DNA of 64,000 nucleotides, taken from assembly GCA_003598175.1 (NCBI GenBank), contig QZKN01000141.1, positions 1 to 64,000 of the forward strand. Reading direction: 5' to 3'. Each line of letters opens with the position of its first letter. Position 1 is the first letter of the stretch. A program made the translations under genes and the position numbers. Below the pieces are notes generated by a model. It had not been told where the DNA came from. It ran no database searches and worked only from the letters and a program-made list of their open reading frames with translations. Positions 16,065-24,968 of the stretch are shown here, in pieces. The stretch is from Candidatus Omnitrophota bacterium (GTDB taxonomy: Bacteria; Hinthialibacterota; Hinthialibacteria; Hinthialibacterales; Hinthialibacteraceae).

Positions 16065-18110
16065 TCAAAACCGCCATTCTCCTTTTATATATACATTCCG
16101 TTCCACTTCCGAGGCCAGCGAGCGGACCAGTTGTGGATCGCCGAATTCCTGATGCCGATCATCGAACAGGTTTTGCACGCCGATTGACAATTCGAAGGTT
16201 TCACTCGGTTTCCAACCCAGCCGTGCGTCCAAGGTCAAATACGCCGGAACGTTCATTTGTGGGATATTGTCCACGTATCGCAGCCACAAATCGAAATCAA
16301 CCACCTTACTCAGATCCATGGAGGAGCGAAGCGAGAATTGGTGGTGCGGGTTTTGCCGTTCAATCTCATAATTCAGAACATCGTTACTTAGCGAATTGGT
16401 GTGCAACTGGATTTGTAAAAACGTGTAAGCCGGATGCAGACTCCACCAGTTTGCCGGCTGAATATTCGCCGCCAATTCCATGCCGTATGTTTCTCCATTC
16501 ATGTTGTTGTCAACCGTGAGCGGCAGGAAAAAATGCGGGATCGGACTGCTATCAAACGAAATCAAACCAATCTCGGCGGTGCGAAGATGGTCATAGTCGT
16601 TATAAAAAGAGGCGATATCGAACGATAACCAATCCTTTGCCTGAACTCGATATCCCAATTCATACGCAATGACATCCTCGGAATTGAAATCGCGCGATCC
16701 GTATACGAGCGGGGAAACCGGAAGCGGGAGGGGCAGAAACGGATCGTTCGGCGGAAGAATATACTGTTGTAAACGGATATCATGATCGGCGCGGGAAGGG
16801 GTTCGCACCGCGCGAGAGACCGACGCCCAGACCGTGTGCCGCGTATGCGGCGTCCACAACAGACGCGCGTTCGGCTGAATTTCAAAACCGGTATAATCGT
16901 TATGCTCGAATTTGGAACCGAGCGTCAATTTCAGCACATCTTCCCAAATGGTGATCTCGTCCTGCAGAAACGCGTTGAACAGATGATCCTCGCGATTTGG
17001 CGGAACGAGGGATGCGTCAAGAATGGCGTCGAGGGAATCCCCCGTAAAGCGATAGCCGAGCCCCCACATCAAATCATTTCGTGTATTCCATTGATAATGG
17101 TGTTGAAAATCGATATCAAAACTGTGACGCTCTTCTGCGCCGATATTGAATTCACGTTTCGTCCAGTCGTAATAAAGCTGGAGCGAACTATCGGAGACGT
17201 CGGAAAAGATATGGCTCCATCGCGAAAGCAAATTGCCGCCGGCCATCCCATCTCGGCTATGAACATTCAGGTTATAAGGTTCCTGCAGAACCGCGGTTTG
17301 GTAGGTTGTTCCCTCTTTCCCGCCATATAAATCTCCCTGCACCGTCAGTTCATCGCTTTCGGAAAGGGAGGAATCGACGCGAAAACCGCCGCGAATCACA
17401 TCCCATTCATCGTTCCTGTCTGTTCCGGAAGCGTTAACGAAATCGTCGTGGTTCAAATATTTCGTATAAACACGGTAAAACGTGTTGTCGCTGACTTTGC
17501 CGCCATATCGAAAACCGCCGACGGCATTCTCCTCGGTTCCCAGTTTCATCGCCAAGAGGCCGCCCTGCGTATCTTTCGCATGTTTGGTGATAATGTTGAT
17601 GATGCCATTGACCGCGTTCGCTCCCCACAGCGCCGCTCCCGGCCCGCGAATGACTTCGATGCGCTCCACATCGGCGATCAGCGTATCCTGCGCGTCCCAA
17701 AACACGCCGGAAAACAACGGCGTGTATACAGACCGCCCGTCGATCATAACCAATAGTTTGTTGGCGAACATCCCGTTGAATCCCCGTGATGAAATCGCCC
17801 ATTTACTCGCATCGATGCGGGCGACTTGTAAACCGGGGACCATACGCAGCGCTTCGGGAATGCTGTTCACGCCCGATCGGCGAATATCGTCCTGCGTGAT
17901 CACGAAAACGGCGGCGGCTGCCTGTGAAAGGCGTTCCGGTTGTTTGGAAACGGATGTCACCTCGATGTTCATTAATTCTTCGAGGCTTAATTTCGTTAAA
18001 TTCATCGCGAGAAGGTCAGAGGAATTGTCGGTCTTCGCTCGACAAATTCCTGCTGAGGCAAACAGCAACAATATAAGGATCCATCCGCCCTTCATGTTCA
18101 ACGTGTCCAT
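16065..18110 (-). CDS. TonB-dependent outer-membrane receptor
   Basis: 681-aa outer-membrane active-transport receptor. Signal peptide WILILLLFASAGICRA; a short TonB-box-like lead (LTKLSLEELMNIEVTSVSK, typical of colicin I / FepA-type receptors); then a plug domain with VFVITQDDIRRSGV, IPEALRMVPGLQVARI, GRSVYTPLFSGV and VERIEVIRGPGAALWGANAVNG. The remaining ~500 residues are a beta barrel ending in an aromatic residue (KGEWRF) as required for outer-membrane insertion. The substrate could be a siderophore, cobalamin, oligosaccharide or metal; nothing in the neighbourhood decides this. No tonB/exbBD nearby. Confidence 0.93.
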   Translation of the reverse strand: MDTLNMKGGWILILLLFASAGICRAKTDNSSDLLAMNLTKLSLEELMNIEVTSVSKQPERLSQAAAAVFVITQDDIRRSGVNSIPEALRMVPGLQVARIDASKWAISSRGFNGMFANKLLVMIDGRSVYTPLFSGVFWDAQDTLIADVERIEVIRGPGAALWGANAVNGIINIITKHAKDTQGGLLAMKLGTEENAVGGFRYGGKVSDNTFYRVYTKYLNHDDFVNASGTDRNDEWDVIRGGFRVDSSLSESDELTVQGDLYGGKEGTTYQTAVLQEPYNLNVHSRDGMAGGNLLSRWSHIFSDVSDSSLQLYYDWTKREFNIGAEERHSFDIDFQHHYQWNTRNDLMWGLGYRFTGDSLDAILDASLVPPNREDHLFNAFLQDEITIWEDVLKLTLGSKFEHNDYTGFEIQPNARLLWTPHTRHTVWASVSRAVRTPSRADHDIRLQQYILPPNDPFLPLPLPVSPLVYGSRDFNSEDVIAYELGYRVQAKDWLSFDIASFYNDYDHLRTAEIGLISFDSSPIPHFFLPLTVDNNMNGETYGMELAANIQPANWWSLHPAYTFLQIQLHTNSLSNDVLNYEIERQNPHHQFSLRSSMDLSKVVDFDLWLRYVDNIPQMNVPAYLTLDARLGWKPSETFELSIGVQNLFDDRHQEFGDPQLVRSLASEVERNVYIKGEWRF

Positions 18111-18306
18111 TCGCTTCGTTCATTTTGGCCTTCCCGAGAAGAATGCAAGGAACAAGCCAAAAATCAATATCCCGATTTTTCTCTCAAAACGTATAAAAAT
18201 CAACTCGTTTCATCTTCATTTTTTGCAAACTCATTATACTTCGTTGAAGATTTGACAAAAATGCATATCAAATTGACTGCCGGAATTACTCAAGTCCATC
18301 AAAAAA

Positions 18307-18331
18307 GGGGCGCACATGTGGCGCCCCTTTT
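18307..18331 (-). terminator. Hairpin terminator after the phosphofructokinase gene
   Basis: A 7-bp stem GGGGCGC/GCGCCCC with a 7-base loop. Read on the minus strand it is followed by a run of six T, 27 bp after the PFK stop. It also has a T-run on the plus side, so it may act in both directions. Confidence 0.85.
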
Positions 18332-18357
18332 CCTTTAAAAACAAAAAATTTTACGGA

Positions 18358-19584
18358 TTAATCCAATTTCGGCGCCGATGGCGCAAACAAGCGGTCGGCT
18401 TCCGGCGCCGGTCCGATCATCGGCAATAGGTAGTGGCGGAAGGCGTCGGTTACGTTGTTCCCTTCCGCATTGATGAATTCGTCCGGCATGGTTTTGGTTT
18501 TGGCGGCAATCTGATCGAGACTGACGAGATCATATTCGACGGCATAATCGCCGACGCGTTTAATCACGACGGACCCGTCGATGTTGTGCCAAAGCGCGTA
18601 TTGAACCGCTTTTTCTCCCACTTCCCGCGCTTCGTGAGCGTCAATAAGAGAATAGACGCCGAGAAAGCAGCGTTGCGGGTAGCCGAGGGTATCCGCGCGA
18701 ACGCGTTTGATTTTCAATTCGTTTTTCACGAGATCCGAGAGCAAATCACCCAACGCGCCGATGCCGGATAGTTGGACATTGCCGTGCGCATCCTTTTCCA
18801 CGTCTTTTGACAGGGAAACGATGAGAGGAATGTGTTTGCCTTTCTCGTCGATACCGCTCCACACGCCTTCGGAAACCGCCACGATGCAGCGTCCGTATTT
18901 TTTATAACAGTCGTCCACATCGGCGAGGAATTTTTTCGTGTCAAATTGCCGTTCCGGCACATAAATCAGATGTGGACCATCATCCGGAAAACGCCGAAAC
19001 GCCGCGGACGCCGCCGTCAGGAATCCTGCGTGACGTCCCATCACCACGGCGATATAGACGCCCGGCAAGGCGCGGTTATCGAGATTGGCGCCGGCAAACG
19101 CCAGACCGACATACCGCGCGGCGGAGGGAAAGCCCGGGCAATGATCCGTAATCACCAGATCGTTGTCGATGGTTTTGGGGATGTGAACGCATCGGCATTC
19201 GTATCCTTCCGAGTTGGCAAATTCGTTGACGATCCGGCAGGTATCGGAGGAATCGTTGCCGCCGATGTAAAAGAAATACCGAATGTCATATTTTTTAAAG
19301 ACTTCGAAAATCTTACGGCAATAGTCCTTGTCCGGCTTGTCGCGCGTCGACCCCAATGCGGCGCCCGGCGTCATACCGATCTGTTCCAGATTATGCGAGG
19401 TGGCCTGGCTGAGATCGACGAAATCTTCTTTGATGATTCCACTGACGCCATGCCGCGCGCCGTAGACGCGCGTGATTTGCTTGAATTTCCGACATTCCAG
19501 CGCCGCGCCGACCAGACTTTGGTTGATCACCGCGGTCGGCCCTCCGCCTTGTGCGATTACTGCTTTACCGATCAGTTCCGCCAT
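18358..19584 (-). CDS. pfp: Pyrophosphate-type 6-phosphofructokinase
   Basis: Catalyses phosphorylation of fructose-6-phosphate at C1 in glycolysis, probably with PPi instead of ATP. 408 aa. Family landmarks: IAQGGGPTAVINQSL at the N-terminus, GGNDSSDT and IPKTIDNDL, and MGRHAGFLTAA. In the family, Asp in GGNDS (in place of Gly) and the Lys of PKTIDND are the residues that mark PPi dependence; both are present. PPi-PFKs are reversible, so the enzyme could also serve gluconeogenesis. ATG 19584 has AGGAGA 8 bases upstream. Single-gene unit with its own terminator. Confidence 0.9.
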   Translation of the reverse strand: MAELIGKAVIAQGGGPTAVINQSLVGAALECRKFKQITRVYGARHGVSGIIKEDFVDLSQATSHNLEQIGMTPGAALGSTRDKPDKDYCRKIFEVFKKYDIRYFFYIGGNDSSDTCRIVNEFANSEGYECRCVHIPKTIDNDLVITDHCPGFPSAARYVGLAFAGANLDNRALPGVYIAVVMGRHAGFLTAASAAFRRFPDDGPHLIYVPERQFDTKKFLADVDDCYKKYGRCIVAVSEGVWSGIDEKGKHIPLIVSLSKDVEKDAHGNVQLSGIGALGDLLSDLVKNELKIKRVRADTLGYPQRCFLGVYSLIDAHEAREVGEKAVQYALWHNIDGSVVIKRVGDYAVEYDLVSLDQIAAKTKTMPDEFINAEGNNVTDAFRHYLLPMIGPAPEADRLFAPSAPKLD

Positions 19585-19763
19585 GAATCTTCTCCTGATA
19601 TATGAGATGAGTTGAAAATATGCTTTCGGCAGAAACGCCGTTCAGTTTTTTTTAGTCTTCGTTGTATAAACAGATTACTCAGAATAGGGAATAGACCCAA
19701 GGGCTGTGAAAAAACAATGAACATTCGTATCGATTCACATTTTCACCGGATGGTCAGGGCAAG

Positions 19764-19806
19764 CAAAAAAGGATGGATAAGCCATCAGGCATCACTCATC
19801 CTTTTC
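19764..19806 (-). terminator. Probable terminator of the HEPN/MNT pair
   Basis: Inverted repeat AAAAGGATG/CATCCTTTT with a ~20-base loop. On the minus strand the distal arm runs into six T, 65-110 bp after the HEPN stop. The sequence around 19836-19860 is a fragment of a common intergenic repeat (TTACGCTTCGCCTATCCATCC). Confidence 0.5.
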
Positions 19807-19872
19807 TTTGTACCGTTTCGCCTTCAAATCAATAGGTTACGCTTCGCCTATCCATCCTATATTTCTATAATT

Positions 19873-20304
19873 CTAATCACGTCGCAATTCCTCCTTCGAC
19901 GAATGTTCACCAAGAAGATACTCTTGGATTGCATGAACGAAATGAACCGCCTTCCATCGGATTTCCTCGGTTTCCTCTGCTGTGGACATTTTCGTAATTC
20001 GATAATCAAATTCCTGGCGGAGTTCGAAAGCCGAATGAAAATCTTTTGATAAATCCTTTGGGAATATTCCTTTGTGAACGAATTCCTTATCAAAGGAGGC
20101 AAGCACACCCGAATGCTTGGACGTTGATATACCGGATTTTAAAAGCAGTGCGAGAGCCGCGTAGAACATTGCGTAGTAAGACCGATTGACAATACTCTGG
20201 AGACTGCCATTGCCCTCCACCAGGCACTTCGCATCCCGAATAGCCGTGTTTGCCTGTTCCAACCTGTACTCGATTAATGCGGTGATCGCTTCATCTTTTT
20301 TCAT
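19873..20304 (-). CDS. HEPN domain protein of a HEPN/MNT pair
   Basis: 143-aa all-helical HEPN protein. Motif NRSYYAMFYAALALL is characteristic of HEPN proteins paired with minimal nucleotidyltransferases. The R-x4-6-H ribonuclease motif of the HepT (DUF86) toxins is not visible after this Arg, so ribonuclease activity is doubtful. Its start overlaps the end of the nucleotidyltransferase gene by 4 bases (ATGA). By analogy, the pair is a type VII-like toxin-antitoxin module or an addiction-free regulatory pair. Confidence 0.85.
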   Translation of the reverse strand: MKKDEAITALIEYRLEQANTAIRDAKCLVEGNGSLQSIVNRSYYAMFYAALALLLKSGISTSKHSGVLASFDKEFVHKGIFPKDLSKDFHSAFELRQEFDYRITKMSTAEETEEIRWKAVHFVHAIQEYLLGEHSSKEELRRD

Positions 20305-20621
20305 ACGGGGATTCCTTCGGCCATAACCGTCCGGACAAACGGTGAATACCGTTCCGGTCCGTTATCCCATTCGTCTTGGGAATACACAACGGGAGCGACC
20401 ACGATACCATGCTCAAATCCGGCTTCCCAGGCACAAATACTCACTTTTCTTCTTTCTTTTACAGTATACTTATCCGCCAAAACGACGAGTACATCCATGT
20501 CGGATTCAGGATCGGCATTCCCGCGCGCTCTGGAACCAAACAGGATCACCTCGTGCACGGGCAGTTGTTCCTGTAGCAATGATTTGAATTTGTTCACGAT
20601 TAATTTATCCAGTGAATTCAT
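20301..20621 (-). CDS. Minimal nucleotidyltransferase (MNT) partner of HEPN protein
   Basis: 106 aa. Contains the nucleotidyltransferase signature GSRARGNADPESDMDVLV (G-S-x10-D-x-D), with both metal-binding Asp residues intact. In studied pairs (MntA/HepT) such enzymes AMPylate the HEPN partner and neutralise it. First gene of the two-gene unit. Confidence 0.9.
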   Translation of the reverse strand: MNSLDKLIVNKFKSLLQEQLPVHEVILFGSRARGNADPESDMDVLVVLADKYTVKERRKVSICAWEAGFEHGIVVAPVVYSQDEWDNGPERYSPFVRTVMAEGIPV

Positions 20622-20665
20622 TTTTCCATCTCATGTTCTATGCTTATACACATGGGAAATACTTG

Positions 20666-21430
20666 TTAAAAAGGGAAGGCATGGTCCATATCCGCGTCGG
20701 ACAGTTCTTTGATGTAATTTCCGATGCGTTCGGCGATCACGTCAACTAAAATGCGCCCTTTTTCCGCTGTCGCTTTTGCGGGATTGCCGATGCCGCAATG
20801 GGTGGAGATCAGATCGAACGGTCGGGTAACCTGCACCCAGCCTTTGTTGATGGCTTTGAAACGTGAGGACTTGATTACGCCGTCATCGGCAAGAGACACA
20901 TCCGTCAGTTCGGGAAACAGATACAGGCCCAAACTCGTTTCCATTTCTCCCGCATGATCTCCCGCCTCCTTAAAAATTTGCGGATAGAGATCCTTGGCCA
21001 CGGAATACCAATCCACCAGCGAGAGAAAGGCTTTGGTTCTGCCATAAAATTCACGCAACGTGTGTTTCAAACTGTTGCCGCCATGCCCGTTTAAGAGGAC
21101 GATCTTTTGGATGTTGTGATGTTCCAGCGATTTCACGATATCCCAAATGATCCGGTCCAACGTGGAGGGGCGAATGGAGATGGTCATGGGAAATTTCATG
21201 AGATTGCTGTTCACGCCGAAGGGAATGCAGGGCAACAGCAGCACCCTGGCGCCCAGATTGTACGCTTTCTCACAGATCCGATCTCCGATCATTTCCGTTT
21301 CGAGATTGTCGGTTCCGTAGGGCAGGTGAAGATTATGCGGTTCGGTTGCGCCGAGCGGCAACACGGCCACGTTGCAGGGATTCCGAAGCGCGTCGCCTTG
21401 TTTGATTTCAAGAAGTTTCCAGGGTTTCAT
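20666..21430 (-). CDS. Creatininase-family metal hydrolase
   Basis: 254 aa. The family pattern is visible: VAVLPLGATEPHNLHLPYGTD (Glu, His and Asp ligands; the usual E-Q-H-G appears as E-P-H-N), LLLPCIPFG, KIVLLNGHGGN and a later DHAGEMETS with His/Glu ligands. Members hydrolyse cyclic amides (creatinine, F420-type or mycofactocin precursors); the substrate here is unknown. Last gene of the rpoD-aroE-aroK operon; it begins 23 bases inside the end of aroK. Confidence 0.88.
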   Translation of the reverse strand: MKPWKLLEIKQGDALRNPCNVAVLPLGATEPHNLHLPYGTDNLETEMIGDRICEKAYNLGARVLLLPCIPFGVNSNLMKFPMTISIRPSTLDRIIWDIVKSLEHHNIQKIVLLNGHGGNSLKHTLREFYGRTKAFLSLVDWYSVAKDLYPQIFKEAGDHAGEMETSLGLYLFPELTDVSLADDGVIKSSRFKAINKGWVQVTRPFDLISTHCGIGNPAKATAEKGRILVDVIAERIGNYIKELSDADMDHAFPF

Positions 21431-21938
21431 GTCGGTTTCTCCACATCTTCACGATTTGCGCGACGGTCTCATCGTGGGTGCTGGTATCCGTTTGGACGGA
21501 CAGGTCCGATGCTTTCTGATAACGGGGGGTTCGTTCTTCAAGAACATCGACAATCTCGTCGATGTGAGATTTTACGCCGGTCAATGATGGACGGTTTTTG
21601 TCGGTCCCGATTCGTTTGGCGATGGTTTCCGGCCTTGCTTGCAACCAGACCACGAATCCGGTCCGCCGTAAATCGCATATGTTGTCGTCGCGGATAATGA
21701 CGCCGCCGCCCGTGTCGATGATGACTTCGTCCAATTGCGTCAATTCTTCCACCAGCAGCCGTTCCTCCTCGCGAAACGAATCCCATCCGTGTTTTTGCAC
21801 AAAGTTGGTGATTCGTTCGCCAAAACGCTGCTCCAGCATTTCGTCCATATGATACACCGGCATGGACAGCTGCTCATGGAGAAGATCGCTAATGGTGGTT
21901 TTCCCTGTTCCACGATAACCAATCAGTATCAGGTTCAT
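21408..21938 (-). CDS. aroK: Shikimate kinase
   Basis: ATP-dependent phosphorylation of shikimate, fifth step of the chorismate pathway. 176 aa, normal size. P-loop GYRGTGKTT at the N-terminus, MDEMLEQRFG (shikimate-binding Asp), FREEERLLVEEL, the GGG of IIDTGGGVI and the lid region DKNRPSLTG. Starts one base after the end of aroE, with GAGGAAATAA before ATG. Confidence 0.95.
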   Translation of the reverse strand: MNLILIGYRGTGKTTISDLLHEQLSMPVYHMDEMLEQRFGERITNFVQKHGWDSFREEERLLVEELTQLDEVIIDTGGGVIIRDDNICDLRRTGFVVWLQARPETIAKRIGTDKNRPSLTGVKSHIDEIVDVLEERTPRYQKASDLSVQTDTSTHDETVAQIVKMWRNRHETLETS

Positions 21939-22799
21939 TTATTTCCTCAATGCATTTTCGACGGCGGCCTGCATGACGGCAATCGGCGGCTCGATTCCGG
22001 TCCATAAACGGAATTGTTCCGCGCCTTGATGAACGAACATGGGCACGCCGTTAATGATGCGAGCGGATCGTTTCTCCGCCCTTTGCAGTAACAACGTTTT
22101 CGCGGGATTGTAGATGATGTCGAAAACCAGATGGCGCTCGTTCAGCGCGTCTTCCGGAACCAGGCATTCCTCGACGTTCGGCGCCATGCCGATGGGGGTG
22201 GTATTGATGATGACATCCGCATCGGCAAACGCCTCGCGCAGTGCGTTCCATTCGATGGAAGTAATCGCGACCGGCGTCGCGAATTGGTCGGAAATCGCCG
22301 CCGATAGTTTTTCGGCGGCCGGCCGGTCGTCGTCCCGCACGGCAAAAAGGAGCCGTCGGGGATTTCTTTCGCTCGCAATGGTAAAGGCAATCGCCTGCGT
22401 CGCGCCGCCGGCGCCGAGAATCACGATCGTTTTTTGGTCCAGATTTTCGAAGGCTTCCAACGATTTCAAGGCGCCGTATCCGTCGGTATTGGTTCCGAAC
22501 AATCGGCCATCGCGATTGATGATGGTATTGACCGCGCCGATGTTCCCGGCCAGCGGACTGATTTCGTCCAGATACTTCATGATTTCCACTTTATGCGGAA
22601 TCGTGACGGAAAGCCCGCGGATGTTGAATCCGACCATTCCCGCCGCGGCTTTCGCCACATCGCGCACATGAAAAGCGACGTACGCGTAATTCAGGTTGCA
22701 GGCCGCAAAGGCGGCGTTGTGCATGCAGGGGGACAGCGTATGGCCGATGGGGTCGCCGATCACTGCACAGATGGTGGTCGATCCGTGTATGGGTTGCAT
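21939..22799 (-). CDS. aroE: Shikimate dehydrogenase
   Basis: NADPH-dependent reduction of 3-dehydroshikimate. Substrate-binding start AVIGDPIGHTLSPCMHNAAF, catalytic Lys in SVTIPHK, NTDGYGAL, then the Rossmann fold with LGAGGATQAIA and IINTTPIGM, ending in the MFVHQGAEQFRLWTG family motif. ATG 22799 is chosen because CTGGAG stands 7-10 bases before it; a longer in-frame start (22820) would overlap rpoD. Gap of 4 bases to rpoD, none to aroK. Confidence 0.95.
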   Translation of the reverse strand: MQPIHGSTTICAVIGDPIGHTLSPCMHNAAFAACNLNYAYVAFHVRDVAKAAAGMVGFNIRGLSVTIPHKVEIMKYLDEISPLAGNIGAVNTIINRDGRLFGTNTDGYGALKSLEAFENLDQKTIVILGAGGATQAIAFTIASERNPRRLLFAVRDDDRPAAEKLSAAISDQFATPVAITSIEWNALREAFADADVIINTTPIGMAPNVEECLVPEDALNERHLVFDIIYNPAKTLLLQRAEKRSARIINGVPMFVHQGAEQFRLWTGIEPPIAVMQAAVENALRK

Positions 22800-22803
22800 G
22801 GAA

Positions 22804-24579
22804 TCACTCCAGAAAATCACGCAGTTTACGACTGCGAATGGGATGCCTTAATTTACGCAATGCTTTGGTTTCGATTTGGCGCACCCGTTCTCGCGTGACG
22901 CCGAATCGGTTGCCGACTTCTTCCAACGTGCGTTGATACCCGTCGCCAATGCCGAAACGCAGGCGCAAAACCGTTTCCTCGCGTTCGGTAAGGGTTTTCA
23001 GCACGGTCTCCAGTTGCTCGTTCATGATGGAGTCGGACGTGGAAGCGGAAGGGGAGCGAACTTTTTTATCCTCGATAAAGTCGCCGAAATGCGTATCGCC
23101 TTCGTCGCCGACGGGAGTTTCCAACGAGATCGGTTGTTGGGCGATTTTAAAGATGGCGCGGACTTTTTCCACCGGCATGGAAATCAAATGAGCGATTTCT
23201 TCGGGGCTGGGTTCTCTCCCCTGCTCCTGCACCAATCGCCGGGAAATGCGAGTCATTTTATTGATGGTTTCAATCATGTGAACGGGAATGCGGATGGTGC
23301 GCGCCTGATCGGCGATGGCGCGGGTAACGGCCTGGCGAATCCACCACGTTGCATAGGTGCTGAATTTATAACCACGGCGATATTCGAATTTATCCACCGC
23401 GCGCATCAGGCCGATATTCCCTTCCTGAATCAAGTCGAGAAAATGCAGTCCGCGATTGGTGTAATTTTTGGCGATGGAAACCACCAGACGAAGATTCGCC
23501 TTGACCACATCCATTTTTGCCAGATGAGCGATGTTTTCGCCTTCCTTGATCAATTCCACGATGTGATCGAGATCGTCCAGGTTGTTTTCCAGGTCGTTTT
23601 TATGATTTTCCAGTCGTTCCTGCGCCCGAAGAAAGCGTTTGCAGGCCTGCAGGAGTTTGTCGCGCGCCATTCCCGTCCGTTTTTCCAACTCGCTTTTTCC
23701 GAACGTAGTATAGCGCAATTTCTGGAACAAGTCTCGAATATCGGCGGCCGCCATCCCGAGTTTTTCTTCGATCCCGGCGATCTCCGCCTTTGCATCGGTG
23801 ATGTGCCGGTGGCCGACCAATACTTTTTTGGCGATTTTTCCCATCTGTTCATGATCGATTTTCATCGAAATGAGCAGATTTCCCAAACGCCGTTTTTTTC
23901 CGAGCAGTTTACTGCGATGGTTGTGTTGCGCGCGATGTTCGATTTTGATAATGGCTTCATACTCTTTGACCATTTCCGCATACTTGTGATGCAGCTCGCG
24001 AATCAACTGATGGCGATCTTCTTCCAAAAACGATTCCTTCAGATCGAAATTTTGCAGGACGTCTTCCAGGCGGACACGATTTTTTTCCAGATCGCCGATC
24101 AGGCAGCCGATTTCATTCAATGCAATTTTCGAAAGGGTCAATGCGCGGCATACCTTGAATCGGCCGGATTCGATTCGTTTGGACAATTCGATTTCCTGAT
24201 CCCGCGTCAATAAGGGAACCCGTCCCATTTCCCGCAAATACAAGCGAACGGGATCGTCAATTCGCGTCCGTTCGTCTTCCTCCATTAATTCTTCGTCGGC
24301 ATCCTCTTCGGGCTCAATTGTTTTTTCTTCGGTTTGCCGCAGTTCCACTTCGTCCACAACGGGAATTTCCAAATCGTTCAAAACAATAAATATGTCGTCG
24401 ATATCCTCCACACTTAACATTTCGTCGTGAATGATGCGATTGACATCATCGTACGAAAGCCGGCCGTTTCGTTCCCCTAATTCGATTAATTTACGAATTT
24501 TTTCATTGTTAGGGTGATCGTCTCCCAGAAATTCCTTCGGCATGGATCGATTCCCTCTTAAAATAAATGATGCGGACAT
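22804..24579 (-). CDS. rpoD: Primary RNA polymerase sigma factor (sigma-70)
   Basis: Housekeeping sigma factor, 591 aa. Region 1.1 at the N-terminus ([22 protein letters not shown]), an acidic linker, region 1.2 ([25 protein letters not shown]), a long non-conserved helical insert (~residues 175-330), region 2 ([34 protein letters not shown]), region 3, and region 4 with [20 protein letters not shown] 24579 has AGGAGG 5 bases upstream; a shorter start at 24543 is less likely. Leads an unusual operon with aroE, aroK and a creatininase homologue. Confidence 0.97.
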   Translation of the reverse strand: MSASFILRGNRSMPKEFLGDDHPNNEKIRKLIELGERNGRLSYDDVNRIIHDEMLSVEDIDDIFIVLNDLEIPVVDEVELRQTEEKTIEPEEDADEELMEEDERTRIDDPVRLYLREMGRVPLLTRDQEIELSKRIESGRFKVCRALTLSKIALNEIGCLIGDLEKNRVRLEDVLQNFDLKESFLEEDRHQLIRELHHKYAEMVKEYEAIIKIEHRAQHNHRSKLLGKKRRLGNLLISMKIDHEQMGKIAKKVLVGHRHITDAKAEIAGIEEKLGMAAADIRDLFQKLRYTTFGKSELEKRTGMARDKLLQACKRFLRAQERLENHKNDLENNLDDLDHIVELIKEGENIAHLAKMDVVKANLRLVVSIAKNYTNRGLHFLDLIQEGNIGLMRAVDKFEYRRGYKFSTYATWWIRQAVTRAIADQARTIRIPVHMIETINKMTRISRRLVQEQGREPSPEEIAHLISMPVEKVRAIFKIAQQPISLETPVGDEGDTHFGDFIEDKKVRSPSASTSDSIMNEQLETVLKTLTEREETVLRLRFGIGDGYQRTLEEVGNRFGVTRERVRQIETKALRKLRHPIRSRKLRDFLE

Positions 24580-24589
24580 GCCATCCTCC

Positions 24590-24968
24590 TAAAGAGATTT
24601 GTCGTCCAGATCTCGGTACTTCAACCCAAAGCATTAGCATCAACAAAGTCGGATGGAACAACTGCGTGAGGACGCCTAACCGGCGATAGCTGATTCAGGT
24701 ACGCGGTGGAGGGGGTCGTATCGGCCCCGACATTCGTATCCTGCTGTGTCACGATCCCATTTTGATTCCTCAACAAAAGCGGATATCCCCTTACCTGTAA
24801 ATCTTCAGCTGCAAGTATAGACAGCTCTTGAAAACCGAACAAGACTTTTTTCGCTCGATTTACGAAAATAAATGGTGGTATGCGGTCCCTCCTTTTTTTA
24901 CAAAATTGACATCGTCAATATTCATATCCTGACCGTTTCTTATCATGTCGGCAAGATGCCGGCGCTGC
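24590..24968. other. 379-bp gap upstream of rpoD, no recognised gene
   Basis: A minus-strand frame at 24621-24842 is open for 73 codons and ends VPSDFVDANALG, but has no known domain and no good ribosome-binding site. I compared it by eye with tmRNA, 6S RNA and SRP RNA and saw no match. A second minus-strand frame at 24860-25072 continues past the end of lnt (see lnt). The rpoD promoter should lie here, but I cannot place it with confidence. Confidence 0.5.

Noticed and set aside
24621-24842. 73-codon frame ending in DFVDANALG, considered as tmRNA tag or small gene
   Set aside because: The tag does not end in ALAA, no tRNA-like domain is visible and no ribosome-binding site precedes the frame.
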